DNA of 64,000 nucleotides from Pedobacter sp. BAL39 (GCF_000170795.1 NZ_ABCM01000008.1:175015-239014); one strand, 5' to 3'; positions 1-9,647 are shown, numbered from the stretch's first letter. The notes: generated by a model not told the origin, from the letters alone. Translations and numbers: made by a program.

Positions 1-188
1 ACCTGAAGCAGGTGGTGAACACCAACAAAGGCTTACTACATGTAGAAAAACATGGCAGCAAGCTGTTTATCGTGAGCATCATCGACAACCTGCTGAAAGG
101 AGCAAGCGGACAGGCTGTTCAGAATATGAACCTGATCTTCGGACTCGAAGAACGGCAGGGACTGGCATTGAAGGCAGCAGGGTTTTAA
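1..188 (+). CDS. argC: N-acetyl-gamma-glutamyl-phosphate reductase, C-terminal end
   Basis: Only the last 61 codons are in the window, read from base 3 to the TAA at 186-188. The visible tail contains [16 protein letters not shown], the conserved C-terminal stretch of ArgC that helps form the NADP-binding and subunit interface. ArgC reduces N-acyl-glutamyl phosphate to the semialdehyde, the third step of acylated arginine synthesis. It is followed after 77 bases by argD on the same strand, so it is an upstream member of the arginine operon. The start and catalytic cysteine lie outside the window. Confidence 0.9.
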   Translation, partial: LKQVVNTNKGLLHVEKHGSKLFIVSIIDNLLKGASGQAVQNMNLIFGLEERQGLALKAAGF

Positions 189-265
189 TTCCCCTGCTGC
201 TCCCCGGAACGCCGGACTCACGCAGCGCCTGCTGCTTATTTTCCTTACCTAAAACTACCATTCAG

Positions 266-1399
266 ATGAATTTATTTGACGTATACCCACTAAACAATAT
301 AGAAATTACCAAAGCATCGGCCAGCACTGTCTGGGATGCAGAAGGACAGGAATACCTGGACCTCTACGGAGGACATGCCGTGATCTCCATTGGCCACACA
401 CACCCGCACTATGTTAAAAGATTAACGGAGCAGCTTAATAAGGTAGGCTTCTACTCCAACTCGGTACTCATTCCCCTGCAGGCACAGCTGGCAGAAAAAC
501 TGGGGCAGGTATCTGGTAAAACGGATTATCAGCTGTTTTTGTGTAATTCCGGTGCCGAGGCAAATGAGAATGCCCTGAAGCTGGCTTCTTTTTACAATGG
601 CAGAAAAAAAGTGATTGCCTTTAAAGGTGCATTCCACGGAAGAACTTCCCTGGCGGTAGCAGCAACGGATAATCCTAAAATTGTTGCTCCAGTAAATGAA
701 ACAGAAAACATCATCTTTCTTCCCCACAATGACGTTGCTGCTTTGAAACAGGCTTTTGCCGATCACGGCAGGGAGATCTCTGCGGTCATCATTGAAGGGA
801 TCCAGGGTGTAGGAGGGATCAAAGAAGCTGCTGTTGAGTTCCTGCAGGAGATCCGCAGCCTTTGCGATGCCCATAATGCTGTTTATATCGCTGATAGTGT
901 CCAATGTGGTTACGGAAGAACCGGGTTATTTTACGCTCATGATTATGCCGGGGTATCGGCCGATGTGTATACCATGGCTAAAGGCATGGGCAATGGCTTT
1001 CCTGTTGCAGGGATCTCCATCGCACCGAAGTTTAAACCATGGCATGGCATGCTGGGTACCACTTTTGGCGGTAACCACCTGGCCTGCGCAGCGGCACTGG
1101 CAGTATTGGAGGTGATGGAGCAGGATGAACTGATGAAAAATGCAGCAGAGGTAGGCGGCTACCTGATAGAGGAGCTGAAGAAAATCGAGGGCATTAAGGA
1201 GGTCCGCGGACGTGGGCTGATGATCGGGATCGAGCTGCCTGAAAGCCTTCCCAATGTTAAAAAGGACTTGCTGTTCAAATACCGCATCTTTACCGGTGAA
1301 GCGAAGCCCAATGTCATCAGGTTACTGCCGGCACTCAACTTAACAATAGCACAGGCAGACCAGTTTTTAAATAGTTTTAAACTTGCTTTAAAGGGCTAG
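266..1399 (+). CDS. argD: Acylornithine aminotransferase
   Basis: A 377-residue class III PLP-dependent aminotransferase that converts N-acylglutamate semialdehyde to N-acylornithine with glutamate as amino donor. Visible landmarks are the phosphate-binding SGAEANENALKLA near residues 95-107, the aspartate in IADSVQCGYGRTG (Asp210) that pairs with the PLP ring nitrogen, and the Schiff-base lysine in TMAKGMGNGFP (Lys239). The usual DEVQ(T/S)G motif reads DSVQCG here, so Glu is replaced by Ser. It sits between argC and the carbamoyltransferase gene. The first ATG (266) gives the expected family length. Cytosolic. A role in lysine or GABA metabolism is less likely given the operon. Confidence 0.93.
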   Translation: MNLFDVYPLNNIEITKASASTVWDAEGQEYLDLYGGHAVISIGHTHPHYVKRLTEQLNKVGFYSNSVLIPLQAQLAEKLGQVSGKTDYQLFLCNSGAEANENALKLASFYNGRKKVIAFKGAFHGRTSLAVAATDNPKIVAPVNETENIIFLPHNDVAALKQAFADHGREISAVIIEGIQGVGGIKEAAVEFLQEIRSLCDAHNAVYIADSVQCGYGRTGLFYAHDYAGVSADVYTMAKGMGNGFPVAGISIAPKFKPWHGMLGTTFGGNHLACAAALAVLEVMEQDELMKNAAEVGGYLIEELKKIEGIKEVRGRGLMIGIELPESLPNVKKDLLFKYRIFTGEAKPNVIRLLPALNLTIAQADQFLNSFKLALKG

Positions 1400-1437
1400 A
1401 CTGTGGTCGGCGCTTTAACCATAAAAAATATTTCAGC

Positions 1438-2400
1438 ATGAAACAATTTACTTCAGTACATGATGTAGAGGACATCAAAGCGCTTGTTGCAGCGGCACTG
1501 GCGTTAAAAGAAAGCCCTTATGCACACCAGGGGCTTGGAAAAAATAAAACCATTGGCCTGGTATTCCTTAACCCAAGCTTGCGCACACGTCTGAGCACAC
1601 AGAAGGCTGCCCTGAACCTCGGCATGAACGTCATGGTGATGAACATGGACAAGGAAGGCTGGGCGCTGGAAACACAGGATGGCGTGGTGATGAACGGCGG
1701 TACGGTGGAGCACATTCGTGAAGCGGCAGCCGTCATGGGCCAGTATTGCGACATCCTGGGTCTGAGGTCTTTTCCAAAGCTACAGAGCAAAGAAGAGGAC
1801 TACAGCGAAGATTTTTTCAATAAGTTCATCAGCTATTGCGGGGTACCCGTAGTGAGCCTGGAAAGTGCAACACGCCATCCCCTGCAGAGCCTTACCGACC
1901 TGGTGACCATCAGTGAGACCTGGAAGGGTGTGGCAAAACCAAAGGTTGTGCTGGCCTGGGCACCACACATTAAAGCATTGCCGCAGGCGGTGCCCAACTC
2001 TTTTTCAGAGTGGATGTGCAAGGCACAACAGGAAGACCTGCTTGACTTTACCATTGTACAGCCAAAAGGTTACGAGCTGAATGAAGACTTTACTCCTGGT
2101 GCAGCCATCTCCTATAACCTGGATGAAGCACTGGAAGGTGCAGATTACATCTATGTAAAAAACTGGTCTAGCTACAAGGAATATGGAAAAGTGCTGACCT
2201 ATCCTGAAGGCTGGATGCTTACCAATGAGAAGCTTAAAGGGACAAATGATGCAAAGGTAATGCATTGCCTGCCAGTGCGCAGGGACCTGGAGCTTTCTTC
2301 AGAAGTGCTGGATGGACCAAATTCCCTGGTCATCCATGAAGCGGGTAACCGCCTGTGGGCAGCACAGGCCGTGTTAAAGCAATTGCTTGAAAATTTATAA
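1438..2400 (+). CDS. argF': N-acyl-L-ornithine carbamoyltransferase, probably N-succinyl type
   Basis: A 320-residue transcarbamylase of the acylated branch, moving carbamoyl from carbamoyl phosphate onto N-acylornithine. The carbamoyl-phosphate site reads PSLRTRLSTQ (residues 46-55), and ATRHPLQSLTDL holds the second phosphate-binding segment. The acyl-binding loop reads NGGTVEHIREA with Val at position 90. In the characterised pair of enzymes the equivalent residue is Glu92 in Xanthomonas N-acetylornithine transcarbamylase and Pro90 in Bacteroides fragilis N-succinylornithine transcarbamylase, and Glu92 to Val converts the former to the latter. That alignment is from memory. Lies 38 bases after argD. 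A standard ornithine carbamoyltransferase is unlikely because of the lineage-specific loops and the N-acyl gene context. Confidence 0.9.
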   Translation: MKQFTSVHDVEDIKALVAAALALKESPYAHQGLGKNKTIGLVFLNPSLRTRLSTQKAALNLGMNVMVMNMDKEGWALETQDGVVMNGGTVEHIREAAAVMGQYCDILGLRSFPKLQSKEEDYSEDFFNKFISYCGVPVVSLESATRHPLQSLTDLVTISETWKGVAKPKVVLAWAPHIKALPQAVPNSFSEWMCKAQQEDLLDFTIVQPKGYELNEDFTPGAAISYNLDEALEGADYIYVKNWSSYKEYGKVLTYPEGWMLTNEKLKGTNDAKVMHCLPVRRDLELSSEVLDGPNSLVIHEAGNRLWAAQAVLKQLLENL

Positions 2401-2410
2401 ATTGCCGGAT

Positions 2411-3199
2411 ATGAACAGACTTAGCGTTATTAAAATCGGGGGCAATGTGATTGACAACTCAGAGAAGCTACATCAGTTTCTTCTGGATTTCAATGCGCTG
2501 CCCGGTGATAAGATCCTGATCCATGGCGGCGGTAAGATTGCCACAGAACTTGGCTCCTCCCTGGGGGTGGAAGCCAAAATGGTAGATGGACGCCGCATCA
2601 CGGACATTGAAACGCTGAGGGTGGTGACGATGGTCTACGCTGGTCTGATCAATAAAAATATGGTGGCCCAGCTCCAGGCGAAAGGCTGCAATGCCATCGG
2701 CCTGACAGGTGCTGATGGTAACATCATCAAAGCAGTAAAAAGACCGGTGAAGGACATTGACTATGGTTTTGTAGGCGACCTTGACGCGAATTCTGTCGGT
2801 TCGTCTACCCTGGATAGTCTGCTCAAAGCAGGACTGGTGCCGGTGCTTTGTGCCATCACACACGATGGGGATTCGCAGCTGCTGAACACCAATGCGGACA
2901 CCATCGCATCTGCCGTTGCGGTAGCGATGTCTGCACGATACAACACGGTGCTTGTTTATTGTTTTGAAAAACGGGGCGTGATGCGCGACATTGACGACGA
3001 TGCCTCTCTGGTGCCGGAAATCAGGATGTCTGAGTTTGAAGGTCTGAAGGCAGAAGGCGTCGTTTCGGGAGGAATGATCCCCAAGCTGCACAATGCTTTT
3101 GAAGCGATAAAAAGCGGCGTGAAAGCGGTCTATATTGGCAAGGCGGATGAGCTGCCTCAAATGGACCAGCAAGGCTTTGGAACACGCCTGACCCTCTAA
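2411..3199 (+). CDS. argB: Acylglutamate kinase
   Basis: A 262-residue amino acid kinase that phosphorylates N-acylglutamate, second step of the pathway. The N-terminus VIKIGGNVID, HGGGKIATELG and the nucleotide-binding segments are typical. An in-frame start at 2387 would overlap argF' by 14 bases. I chose ATG 2411 because family members begin only a few residues before the IKIGG motif and this start falls 10 bases after the argF' stop. Cytosolic. If argF' is succinyl-specific, the natural substrate here would be N-succinylglutamate, which is inference. Confidence 0.92.
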   Translation: MNRLSVIKIGGNVIDNSEKLHQFLLDFNALPGDKILIHGGGKIATELGSSLGVEAKMVDGRRITDIETLRVVTMVYAGLINKNMVAQLQAKGCNAIGLTGADGNIIKAVKRPVKDIDYGFVGDLDANSVGSSTLDSLLKAGLVPVLCAITHDGDSQLLNTNADTIASAVAVAMSARYNTVLVYCFEKRGVMRDIDDDASLVPEIRMSEFEGLKAEGVVSGGMIPKLHNAFEAIKSGVKAVYIGKADELPQMDQQGFGTRLTL

Positions 3200-3229
3200 C
3201 TACCTATTATAGACCTAAACCAACATAAA

Positions 3230-4048
3230 ATGAAACAGTATAAAGGCAATATTGCCATCCTGGGAAGCGGAAATATCGGCCTCTCCCTGGCGAAAGGACT
3301 GGTAAAGGCGGGGTATGCCCAGCCTGCACAGATCAGCCTGACACGTAGAAACGTGAGCAGCATGGGTAGCTTCTCGGAGCAGGGATTTGTGATCAGCACA
3401 GACAATGCGGCGGTGGTTGCTGCGGCAGACATCGTGGTGCTGGCAGTATTGCCCCAGCAGCTGAACCAACTGCTGGATCAGATCATCCCCGTGGTTGATT
3501 TCGGGAAACACCTTTTTATCTCTGTAGCCTCGGGCGTGAGCTGCCAGGACATCAGGGCAAAGCTGGGCGAGCAGGCTCAGGTGGTGCGCGCAATGCCGAA
3601 TACGGCCATCGCCATTGGTCAGTCGATGACCTGCGTTGCAACAGACAATGCGGCGGCTGTAAATATTGCTGAGGTGACGGCTATGTTTGAAACCGTTGGT
3701 GCGGTGGTAAAGATCAACGAGGACCTGATGACTTCGGCCACTGCCTTATGTGCCTGTGGCATCGCCTTTTTCCTGCGCGCCATCCGTGCGGCATCGCAGG
3801 GTGGGGTGGAGATCGGTTTTCATGCGGACGAAGCACTCAAAATGGCTGTGCAAACTGCCAAAGGAGCGGCCGACCTCCTCCTCCTGATGCAGTCGCACCC
3901 GGAACAGGAAATTGACAAAGTAACCTCGCCGAAGGGCTGTACCATTGCTGGCCTGAACGAGATGGAACACAATGGGTTCAGCTCCTCTCTAATTAAAGGC
4001 ATTAAGCTCTCCGCCATTAAAGCCGGAGCACTCTATACAAAAGAATAA
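3230..4048 (+). CDS. proC: Pyrroline-5-carboxylate reductase inside the arginine operon
   Basis: A 272-residue NAD(P)H-dependent reductase converting pyrroline-5-carboxylate to proline. The Rossmann motif is NIAILGSGNIGLSLAKGL near the N-terminus, followed by VRAMPNTAIAIGQ and the C-terminal helical dimerisation region with TSPKGCTIAGLNEME (family signature SPGGTT, here SPKGCT). It lies 30 bases after argB and 5 bases before argE, so it should be cotranscribed. Finding proC between argB and argE couples proline and arginine supply and is a Bacteroidetes habit as far as I know. Confidence 0.92.
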   Translation: MKQYKGNIAILGSGNIGLSLAKGLVKAGYAQPAQISLTRRNVSSMGSFSEQGFVISTDNAAVVAAADIVVLAVLPQQLNQLLDQIIPVVDFGKHLFISVASGVSCQDIRAKLGEQAQVVRAMPNTAIAIGQSMTCVATDNAAAVNIAEVTAMFETVGAVVKINEDLMTSATALCACGIAFFLRAIRAASQGGVEIGFHADEALKMAVQTAKGAADLLLLMQSHPEQEIDKVTSPKGCTIAGLNEMEHNGFSSSLIKGIKLSAIKAGALYTKE

Positions 4049-4053
4049 GTATT

Positions 4054-5121
4054 ATGATAAAACAACTGCAAAAAGATAGTTTAGAATTGTTGAAAGAATT
4101 GATCAGCATCTCTTCATTTAGTAAGGAGGAAGATAAAACTGCTGATACGATTGAGCAGTTTTTGCAGCATCGTCACATCAAAACACAGCGTAAGCTGAAC
4201 AACATATGGGCCTATAACAAGCATTTCGATGCCGCTAAGCCCACTTTACTCTTAAACTCCCACCACGATACGGTGAAGCCGAATTCAGGCTATACACGCG
4301 ATCCTTTCGCTCCGGAAGTGGAAGATGGCAAATTGTATGGGCTGGGGAGTAATGATGCGGGAGGATGTCTGGTATCGCTGATCGCGACCTTTCTGTATTT
4401 CTATGAGCAGGAAGATCTTGCCTATAACATCTGCCTGGCCACAACTGCCGAGGAGGAGATCTCAGGCAACCACGGACTGGAATGTATCCTGCCGGATCTT
4501 GGCGAGCTGGAGTTTGCCATTGTTGGTGAACCGACCTTAATGAACCTGGCAATCGCAGAAAGGGGACTGCTGGTACTGGACTGTACAGCTACTGGTAAGG
4601 CAGGACATGCAGCACGTGAAGAGGGTGATAATGCCATCTACAAAGCGCTGAAGGATATAGAATGGTTCCGTAACTACCGCTTTTCTAAGGTTTCCGAAGT
4701 GTTCGGGCCGTTAAAGATGTCGGTGACCATCATCAATGCGGGTTCTCAGCACAATGTGGTGCCTGCTACCTGTACCTTCACTGTGGATGTACGTGTAACG
4801 GATGCCTACACCAATGAAGAGGTACTGAAAATTATCAGGACGAATGTAGACTGTGAGGTGAAACCACGTTCCATCCGCCTGAAACCGTCGTCAATTGACA
4901 AAGAACATCCACTGGTACAGTCGGGGATTGCGCTTGGAAGAACCACCTATGGCTCGCCGACAACTTCCGATCAGGCCCTGCTCAGCATCCCTTCCCTAAA
5001 AGTGGGTCCCGGTGATTCTGCGCGGTCGCACATGGCGGATGAATATGTCTTCGTTGAGGAAATAAATAAAGGGATTGAGCTTTATATCAGTATGTTGAAC
5101 CCGGTGGTGAAGGGGCGGTAA
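4054..5121 (+). CDS. argE: M20 family deacylase, N-acylcitrulline or N-acylornithine deacylase
   Basis: A 355-residue M20 zinc amidohydrolase. Metal ligands appear in LLLNSHHDTVKP (His-x-Asp), in GLGSNDAGGCL, in the catalytic pair TTAEEEISGNHG and in VGEPT, and the C-terminal ligand is in GDSARSHMADEYV. In this pathway it should remove the acyl group from N-acylcitrulline, because the carbamoyltransferase works on the acylated substrate. The start lies 5 bases after the proC stop, indicating tight coupling. Cytosolic, with no signal peptide. DapE-like desuccinylase is the alternative by family, but the operon makes the arginine role much more likely. Confidence 0.88.
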   Translation: MIKQLQKDSLELLKELISISSFSKEEDKTADTIEQFLQHRHIKTQRKLNNIWAYNKHFDAAKPTLLLNSHHDTVKPNSGYTRDPFAPEVEDGKLYGLGSNDAGGCLVSLIATFLYFYEQEDLAYNICLATTAEEEISGNHGLECILPDLGELEFAIVGEPTLMNLAIAERGLLVLDCTATGKAGHAAREEGDNAIYKALKDIEWFRNYRFSKVSEVFGPLKMSVTIINAGSQHNVVPATCTFTVDVRVTDAYTNEEVLKIIRTNVDCEVKPRSIRLKPSSIDKEHPLVQSGIALGRTTYGSPTTSDQALLSIPSLKVGPGDSARSHMADEYVFVEEINKGIELYISMLNPVVKGR

Positions 5122-5149
5122 ATCCTCCCCGGTTCTCTATTAATTATTG

Positions 5150-5157
5150 TACTTTTG
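5150..5157 (+). promoter_or_regulatory. Bacteroidetes -7 box upstream of argH
   Basis: TACTTTTG matches the Bacteroidetes -7 consensus TAnnTTTG, 38 bases before the argH start and in the only sizeable gap (74 bases) of the operon. No clear TTTG -33 element is seen at the right distance, so this is a modest candidate for an internal promoter serving argH and the aminotransferase. Confidence 0.4.
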
Positions 5158-5195
5158 CAAAAATATACCCTCCGGGGCTTAAAAACAGTTGACAG

Positions 5196-6527
5196 ATGAA
5201 GATTTGGCAGAAAAATATAGCTGTAGATAAAGACATTGAAACGTTTACCGTAGGCAGGGACCGCGAATTGGACCTCCAGATGGCCGCCTTTGATGTGCTG
5301 GGCTCTCTTGCGCATGTGGAGATGCTGGAAAGCATTGGACTGCTGACTGCCGGGGAGCTTAAAGCGATCCAGGTGGAACTGAAGCACATTTACGCTGACA
5401 TCCAGGCCGGCCGATTCGTCATTGAAGATACGGTGGAGGATGTACACTCTCAGGTAGAGTGGCTACTGACCCAGCGTATTGGCGATGCTGGTAAAAAGAT
5501 CCACAGCGGGCGCTCCAGGAATGACCAGGTGCTGGTAGACCTTAAACTCTACTTCCGAAGCTGCATCGAGGAGATGGTAGGCAATACATCGGTGCTCTTC
5601 CATCAGCTGATCCAGCTGAGCAACACGCATAAAGATAAACTGCTGCCTGGTTATACACACCTGCAGATCGCCATGCCCTCCTCTTTTGGATTGTGGTTTG
5701 GTGCCTACGCGGAAAGCCTGGTGGATGATATGGAAATGATGCTGGCCGCCTATAAAATCTGCAATAAAAACCCACTGGGTTCCGCTGCCGGTTATGGCTC
5801 TTCTTTTCCGTTGAACAGAACGATGACCACCAGCCTGCTTGGCTTTGAGCGGTTGAATTACAATGTAGTGTATGCGCAGATGGGCAGGGGTAAAACGGAA
5901 CGTGTGCTTGCACAGGCGATGTCGGCTGTTGCGGCCTCCCTGGCGAAAATGGCCATGGATGTATGCCTGTTCATCAACCAGAACTTTGGCTTCATCAGCT
6001 TCCCGGCGGAGCTGACCACAGGTTCAAGCATCATGCCCCACAAGAAAAACCCGGATGTCTTCGAGCTCATCCGTTCCAGGTGTAACAAGATCCAGGCCTT
6101 GCCCAATGAAATCGCCATGATGATCACCAACCTGCCTTCAGGTTACCACAGGGACCTTCAGCTGCTGAAAGAAAACCTCTTTCCTGCAATGGTTTCCCTG
6201 AATGAATGCCTGGAAATGACGACTTACATGCTGCAACACATCAGCATTAAGGACAACATCCTTGCTGATGACAAATATGCGTATCTCTTTAGTGTAGAGG
6301 TGGTGAATGAGCTTGCCCTGCAGGGGGTTCCTTTCCGCGAGGCCTATAAAATTGTTGGGGAAAGTATTGATAATGGTACTTTTGCGCCCTCTACAGCGGT
6401 AAATCATACCCATGAGGGCAGCATCGGTAACCTGTGCAACCCTGAGATCGAGGAAATGATGAACGACATCCTCTCGCAGTTTAAATTTGAAAAAACACAC
6501 GCCGCAATTGCGAAATTGCTGGCCTAA
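5196..6527 (+). CDS. argH: Argininosuccinate lyase
   Basis: A 443-residue lyase of the fumarase/aspartase superfamily that splits argininosuccinate into arginine and fumarate. The signature loop TTGSSIMPHKKNPDV is present, with the catalytic serine in the GSS motif. HSGRSRNDQV binds the substrate guanidinium, and GYTHLQIAMP is the third conserved region. Length is normal. It follows argE after 74 bases with a possible promoter of its own. Homotetramer in the family, cytosolic. The matching argininosuccinate synthase (argG) is not in the window and probably lies upstream of argC. Confidence 0.95.
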   Translation: MKIWQKNIAVDKDIETFTVGRDRELDLQMAAFDVLGSLAHVEMLESIGLLTAGELKAIQVELKHIYADIQAGRFVIEDTVEDVHSQVEWLLTQRIGDAGKKIHSGRSRNDQVLVDLKLYFRSCIEEMVGNTSVLFHQLIQLSNTHKDKLLPGYTHLQIAMPSSFGLWFGAYAESLVDDMEMMLAAYKICNKNPLGSAAGYGSSFPLNRTMTTSLLGFERLNYNVVYAQMGRGKTERVLAQAMSAVAASLAKMAMDVCLFINQNFGFISFPAELTTGSSIMPHKKNPDVFELIRSRCNKIQALPNEIAMMITNLPSGYHRDLQLLKENLFPAMVSLNECLEMTTYMLQHISIKDNILADDKYAYLFSVEVVNELALQGVPFREAYKIVGESIDNGTFAPSTAVNHTHEGSIGNLCNPEIEEMMNDILSQFKFEKTHAAIAKLLA

Positions 6528-6551
6528 TTAATTGAAAAACCAAATACAAAT

Positions 6552-7805
6552 ATGAAAGTATCCGCTTTAGCAAGTTCTCTTATTGGCTCTGAGATTATCA
6601 AAATCGGTAATGAAGTCAATGAAATGAAACGTAAAGGGGCACAGATTGCCAACCTGACGATTGGTGATTTTGATTCCTCGATTTATCCCATTCCAACTGA
6701 GCTGAAAGAGGGAATCGTTGCTGCTTATCACGCCAACCAGACGAACTATCCTCCTGCTGATGGTATCCTGCCATTGCGGGAAACGATAGTCTCCATCCTT
6801 AAGGAACGTTACGGACTGGAATACGGTACTTCAGAAATCCTGGTTTCCGGCGGATCACGCCCACTGATCTATGCCACTTACCTCGCATTGATTGATCCGG
6901 GAGATACTGTTGTCTTTCCTGCACCGTCATGGAACAACAACCACTATTGTCACCTTACCTCTGCGAATGCCGTAGCGGTAGAAACAGATGCTGAAAATAA
7001 CTTCATGCCCACAGCGGCACAATTGAAACCACACCTGAAAGGGGCTACACTGCTGGCTTTATGCTCGCCTCTGAACCCTACAGGTACCATGTTTACGGCA
7101 GAGCAGCTTGCTGAGATCTGCGATGTGGTGCTGGAAGAAAATAGATCCCGTACTGCGGATGAGAAACCGCTTTACCTGATGTATGACCAGATTTATTCCC
7201 TGCTTACCTTTGGTGTGGACCACGCTAATCCGGTGAGCCTGAGACCTGAAATCAGGGATTATGTCATCTTTGTGGATGGTAGCTCGAAATGCCTGGCAGC
7301 AACAGGCGTAAGGGTGGGATGGGGCTTTGGTCCTGCAGACATCATCAACAGAATGAAAGCACTGGTAGGACACATGGGCGCCTGGGCACCTAAGGCAGAA
7401 CAAGTGGCTATGGCGGATTATTTTAGTCAGACTGCCGTGCTGGACAAGTTCCTGGAGGCTTTTAAAGCGAAGATCCAGGATAGTCTGAATGCACTTTACA
7501 GTGGGTTTATAGATTTGAAGTCGGAAGGATTCACTGTAGATGCCGTGCAGCCAATGGGTGCCATCTATCTCACGATCAAAATTGATTATATCGGAAAAAC
7601 TACCCCGGAAGGCGACGTGCTGAAAAACAGTGCTGATGTGAACTTCTACCTGATCAAGGAAGCACAGGCGGCGTTGGTGCCTTTCTCTGCTTTTGGTAAC
7701 GAAGAAAATATGCCTTGGTTCAGGGCTTCTGTAGGGGCCTGTACTTTACAGGACATCAAAGACATGATGCCGAGGATTAAAGCTGCGCTGAGCAAGCTGA
7801 AATAG
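6552..7805 (+). CDS. Class I/II PLP-dependent aminotransferase, aspartate aminotransferase-like
   Basis: A 417-residue fold-type I aminotransferase. Visible motifs are the Asn in SPLNPTGTMF, the Asp and Tyr in LMYDQIYS, and the Schiff-base lysine in DGSSKCLAATGVRVGWGF with its trailing Arg. The gap after argH is 24 bases, so it is probably the last gene of the arginine operon. That context suggests an aspartate/glutamate-type reaction feeding nitrogen to arginine, but the substrate cannot be fixed from sequence alone. Cytosolic. A conserved C-terminal arginine that binds the alpha-carboxylate appears in WFRASVGAC. Confidence 0.82.
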   Translation: MKVSALASSLIGSEIIKIGNEVNEMKRKGAQIANLTIGDFDSSIYPIPTELKEGIVAAYHANQTNYPPADGILPLRETIVSILKERYGLEYGTSEILVSGGSRPLIYATYLALIDPGDTVVFPAPSWNNNHYCHLTSANAVAVETDAENNFMPTAAQLKPHLKGATLLALCSPLNPTGTMFTAEQLAEICDVVLEENRSRTADEKPLYLMYDQIYSLLTFGVDHANPVSLRPEIRDYVIFVDGSSKCLAATGVRVGWGFGPADIINRMKALVGHMGAWAPKAEQVAMADYFSQTAVLDKFLEAFKAKIQDSLNALYSGFIDLKSEGFTVDAVQPMGAIYLTIKIDYIGKTTPEGDVLKNSADVNFYLIKEAQAALVPFSAFGNEENMPWFRASVGACTLQDIKDMMPRIKAALSKLK

Positions 7806-7849
7806 GTTTTCTGTATGCCGGTCCTGGTAACCTGGGCGCTCATTTAGAT

Positions 7850-7946
7850 GACAAAAAGAAGGATGTACGATTCAAAGACCGAAATCTTCTGCGCTGAAGG
7901 GCGCGAACATTTCCACGTCTTTTCATCGTACATCCTTCTTTTTGTC
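7850..7946. repeat. Long imperfect hairpin with perfect 22-bp arms between convergent genes
   Basis: Bases 7850-7871 are the exact reverse complement of 7925-7946. After two mismatches the pairing resumes with AAAGAC (7874-7879) against GTCTTT (7917-7922). The loop region holds a small GCGC inverted repeat. The structure lies 44 bases after the aminotransferase stop and 120 bases beyond the end of prfC, which is convergent. It could be a bidirectional terminator, although the arms are unusually long. It could also be a small non-autonomous repeat, but no target-site duplication or second copy was seen. A 71-codon reading frame across it looks accidental. Confidence 0.6.
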
Positions 7947-8066
7947 CGCCGAAAAATAGCAAACGGGAAACCTGTACGAATACGGTATTGCCGGTTTATC
8001 TTATGCCAGCTTTATTTAATGCTTAACTTTTACCTGATTATTAGCGTACCATCAATACCCTGATGC

Positions 8067-9647
8067 CTACTTAAATTCTGAGGTTTTGTGGAATTCGATA
8101 TCGGGATAGTCCCTCATAGTCATATTGATCATGAAATCATTATCCGCAAGGAAAACCGGATTTCCGTCTTTATCTTCACCAATGTGCTGCTGTTTTCTTT
8201 TTAGGAACTCCTCCAGTTTCTTTTTGTCTTTTGAAGTGACCCAGTTAGAACGCCCGTAGCTCAGCATCCTGAAATGCGCCTTTGCACCGTATTCGTGCTC
8301 TAGACGGAAAGCGATGACCTCAAACTGCAGTTCTCCAACGGCACCGATGATTTTACGGTTACCAGGCTGGGCGGTGAAAAGCTGTGCAACACCCTCTTCT
8401 GTGAGCTGCTGTATGCCTTTTTCCAACTGTTTGGTGCGAAGTGGGTCTCTGTTCTCTACTTCCTTAAATATTTCAGGAGAGAAGCTCGGAATGCCCTTAA
8501 ATTGCAATTGTTCTCCTTCTGTAAGGGTGTCGCCGATTTTAAAGTTACCGCTGTCATACAATCCGACAACATCTCCGGGCCATGCTTCTTCCACGATGCT
8601 CTTCTCGTTGGCCATAAAATCCATTGGATTGGAAAATTTCAGTTTCTTCTGCTGGCGTGCGTGGAAATAGAATTTGTTTCTTTCAAATTTCCCGGAACAG
8701 ATCCTCAGAAATGCAATCCTGTCGCGGTGTTTTGGATCCAGGTTGGCATGGATCTTAAACACAAATCCAGTGAAGTTTTTCTCATCTACCATGACCTCAC
8801 GTTGTTCAGCCTCTCTACTTCTAGGGCTAGGCGCGATCTGCACGAAGGTGTCCAGCAACTCCTTGATCCCAAAGTTGTTGATCGCACTGCCGAAAAATAC
8901 AGGTGCGAGCAGACCTTCTGTATACATGCTCTTGTCGAGGTTGCCATATACGCCTTCAACAAGCTCAAGATCACCTTTTAGTCCTTCCAGCTCCTTGGGC
9001 TTAAGGAAGTTGGTCAGGTTGGCATCGTTCAGGTCGCTGACCTCTATTACCGGTTCGCTGATTTTTGTCTTATCCGCCTCAAACAGGTTGAGGTGTTTGT
9101 TATAGATGCTGTAAACCCCTTTAAACGTGTGTCCCTGGCCGATTGGCCAGGAGAGGGGGCAAAGGCTGATGTTCAGCTTGTCTTCGATCTCATCCAGCAG
9201 GTCGAAGGCATCCTTTCCCTCACGGTCCATCTTATTGATGAAGATGATTACCGGCGTATTCCTCATCCGGCATACCGCCATCAGCTTTTCAGTCTGTTCC
9301 TCTACACCCTTTACACAGTCGACCACCAGGATTACACTGTCGACGGCCGAAAGGGTACGGTAAGTATCTTCAGCGAAGTCTTTGTGACCAGGGGTATCCA
9401 AAATGTTGATGCGTTTGCCGCTGTATTCAAAGCCCATTACCGAGGTGGCAACGGAAATTCCACGCTGCTTCTCAATCTCCATAAAGTCGGAGGTATTGCT
9501 TTGGCTGGCCTTGTTGCGCTTCACAGCGCCGGCAGTATTGATCGCACCTCCAAACAGCAGGAACTTCTCCGTAAGAGTGGTTTTCCCTGCATCGGGGTGA
9601 CTAATGATAGCGAATGTTTTTCGTTTTTCTATTTCTGGGTGAATCAT
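8067..9647 (-). CDS. prfC: Peptide chain release factor 3
   Basis: A 526-residue translational GTPase that removes RF1/RF2 from the ribosome after termination. The G1 loop is [14 protein letters not shown] (residues 15-28), switch II is [14 protein letters not shown], and the guanine-specifying motif is [13 protein letters not shown]3 is told from EF-G by its shorter C-terminus and by the [20 protein letters not shown] switch I region. Length is normal. The 182-base upstream gap also contains a terminator for the neighbouring gene. Cytosolic. Convergent with the arginine operon. Confidence 0.96.
   Translation of the reverse strand: MIHPEIEKRKTFAIISHPDAGKTTLTEKFLLFGGAINTAGAVKRNKASQSNTSDFMEIEKQRGISVATSVMGFEYSGKRINILDTPGHKDFAEDTYRTLSAVDSVILVVDCVKGVEEQTEKLMAVCRMRNTPVIIFINKMDREGKDAFDLLDEIEDKLNISLCPLSWPIGQGHTFKGVYSIYNKHLNLFEADKTKISEPVIEVSDLNDANLTNFLKPKELEGLKGDLELVEGVYGNLDKSMYTEGLLAPVFFGSAINNFGIKELLDTFVQIAPSPRSREAEQREVMVDEKNFTGFVFKIHANLDPKHRDRIAFLRICSGKFERNKFYFHARQQKKLKFSNPMDFMANEKSIVEEAWPGDVVGLYDSGNFKIGDTLTEGEQLQFKGIPSFSPEIFKEVENRDPLRTKQLEKGIQQLTEEGVAQLFTAQPGNRKIIGAVGELQFEVIAFRLEHEYGAKAHFRMLSYGRSNWVTSKDKKKLEEFLKRKQQHIGEDKDGNPVFLADNDFMINMTMRDYPDIEFHKTSEFK

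Noticed and set aside
7848..8063. 71-codon frame after the aminotransferase
   Set aside because: Most of it is the 97-base hairpin; the amino acid sequence has no coding pattern.
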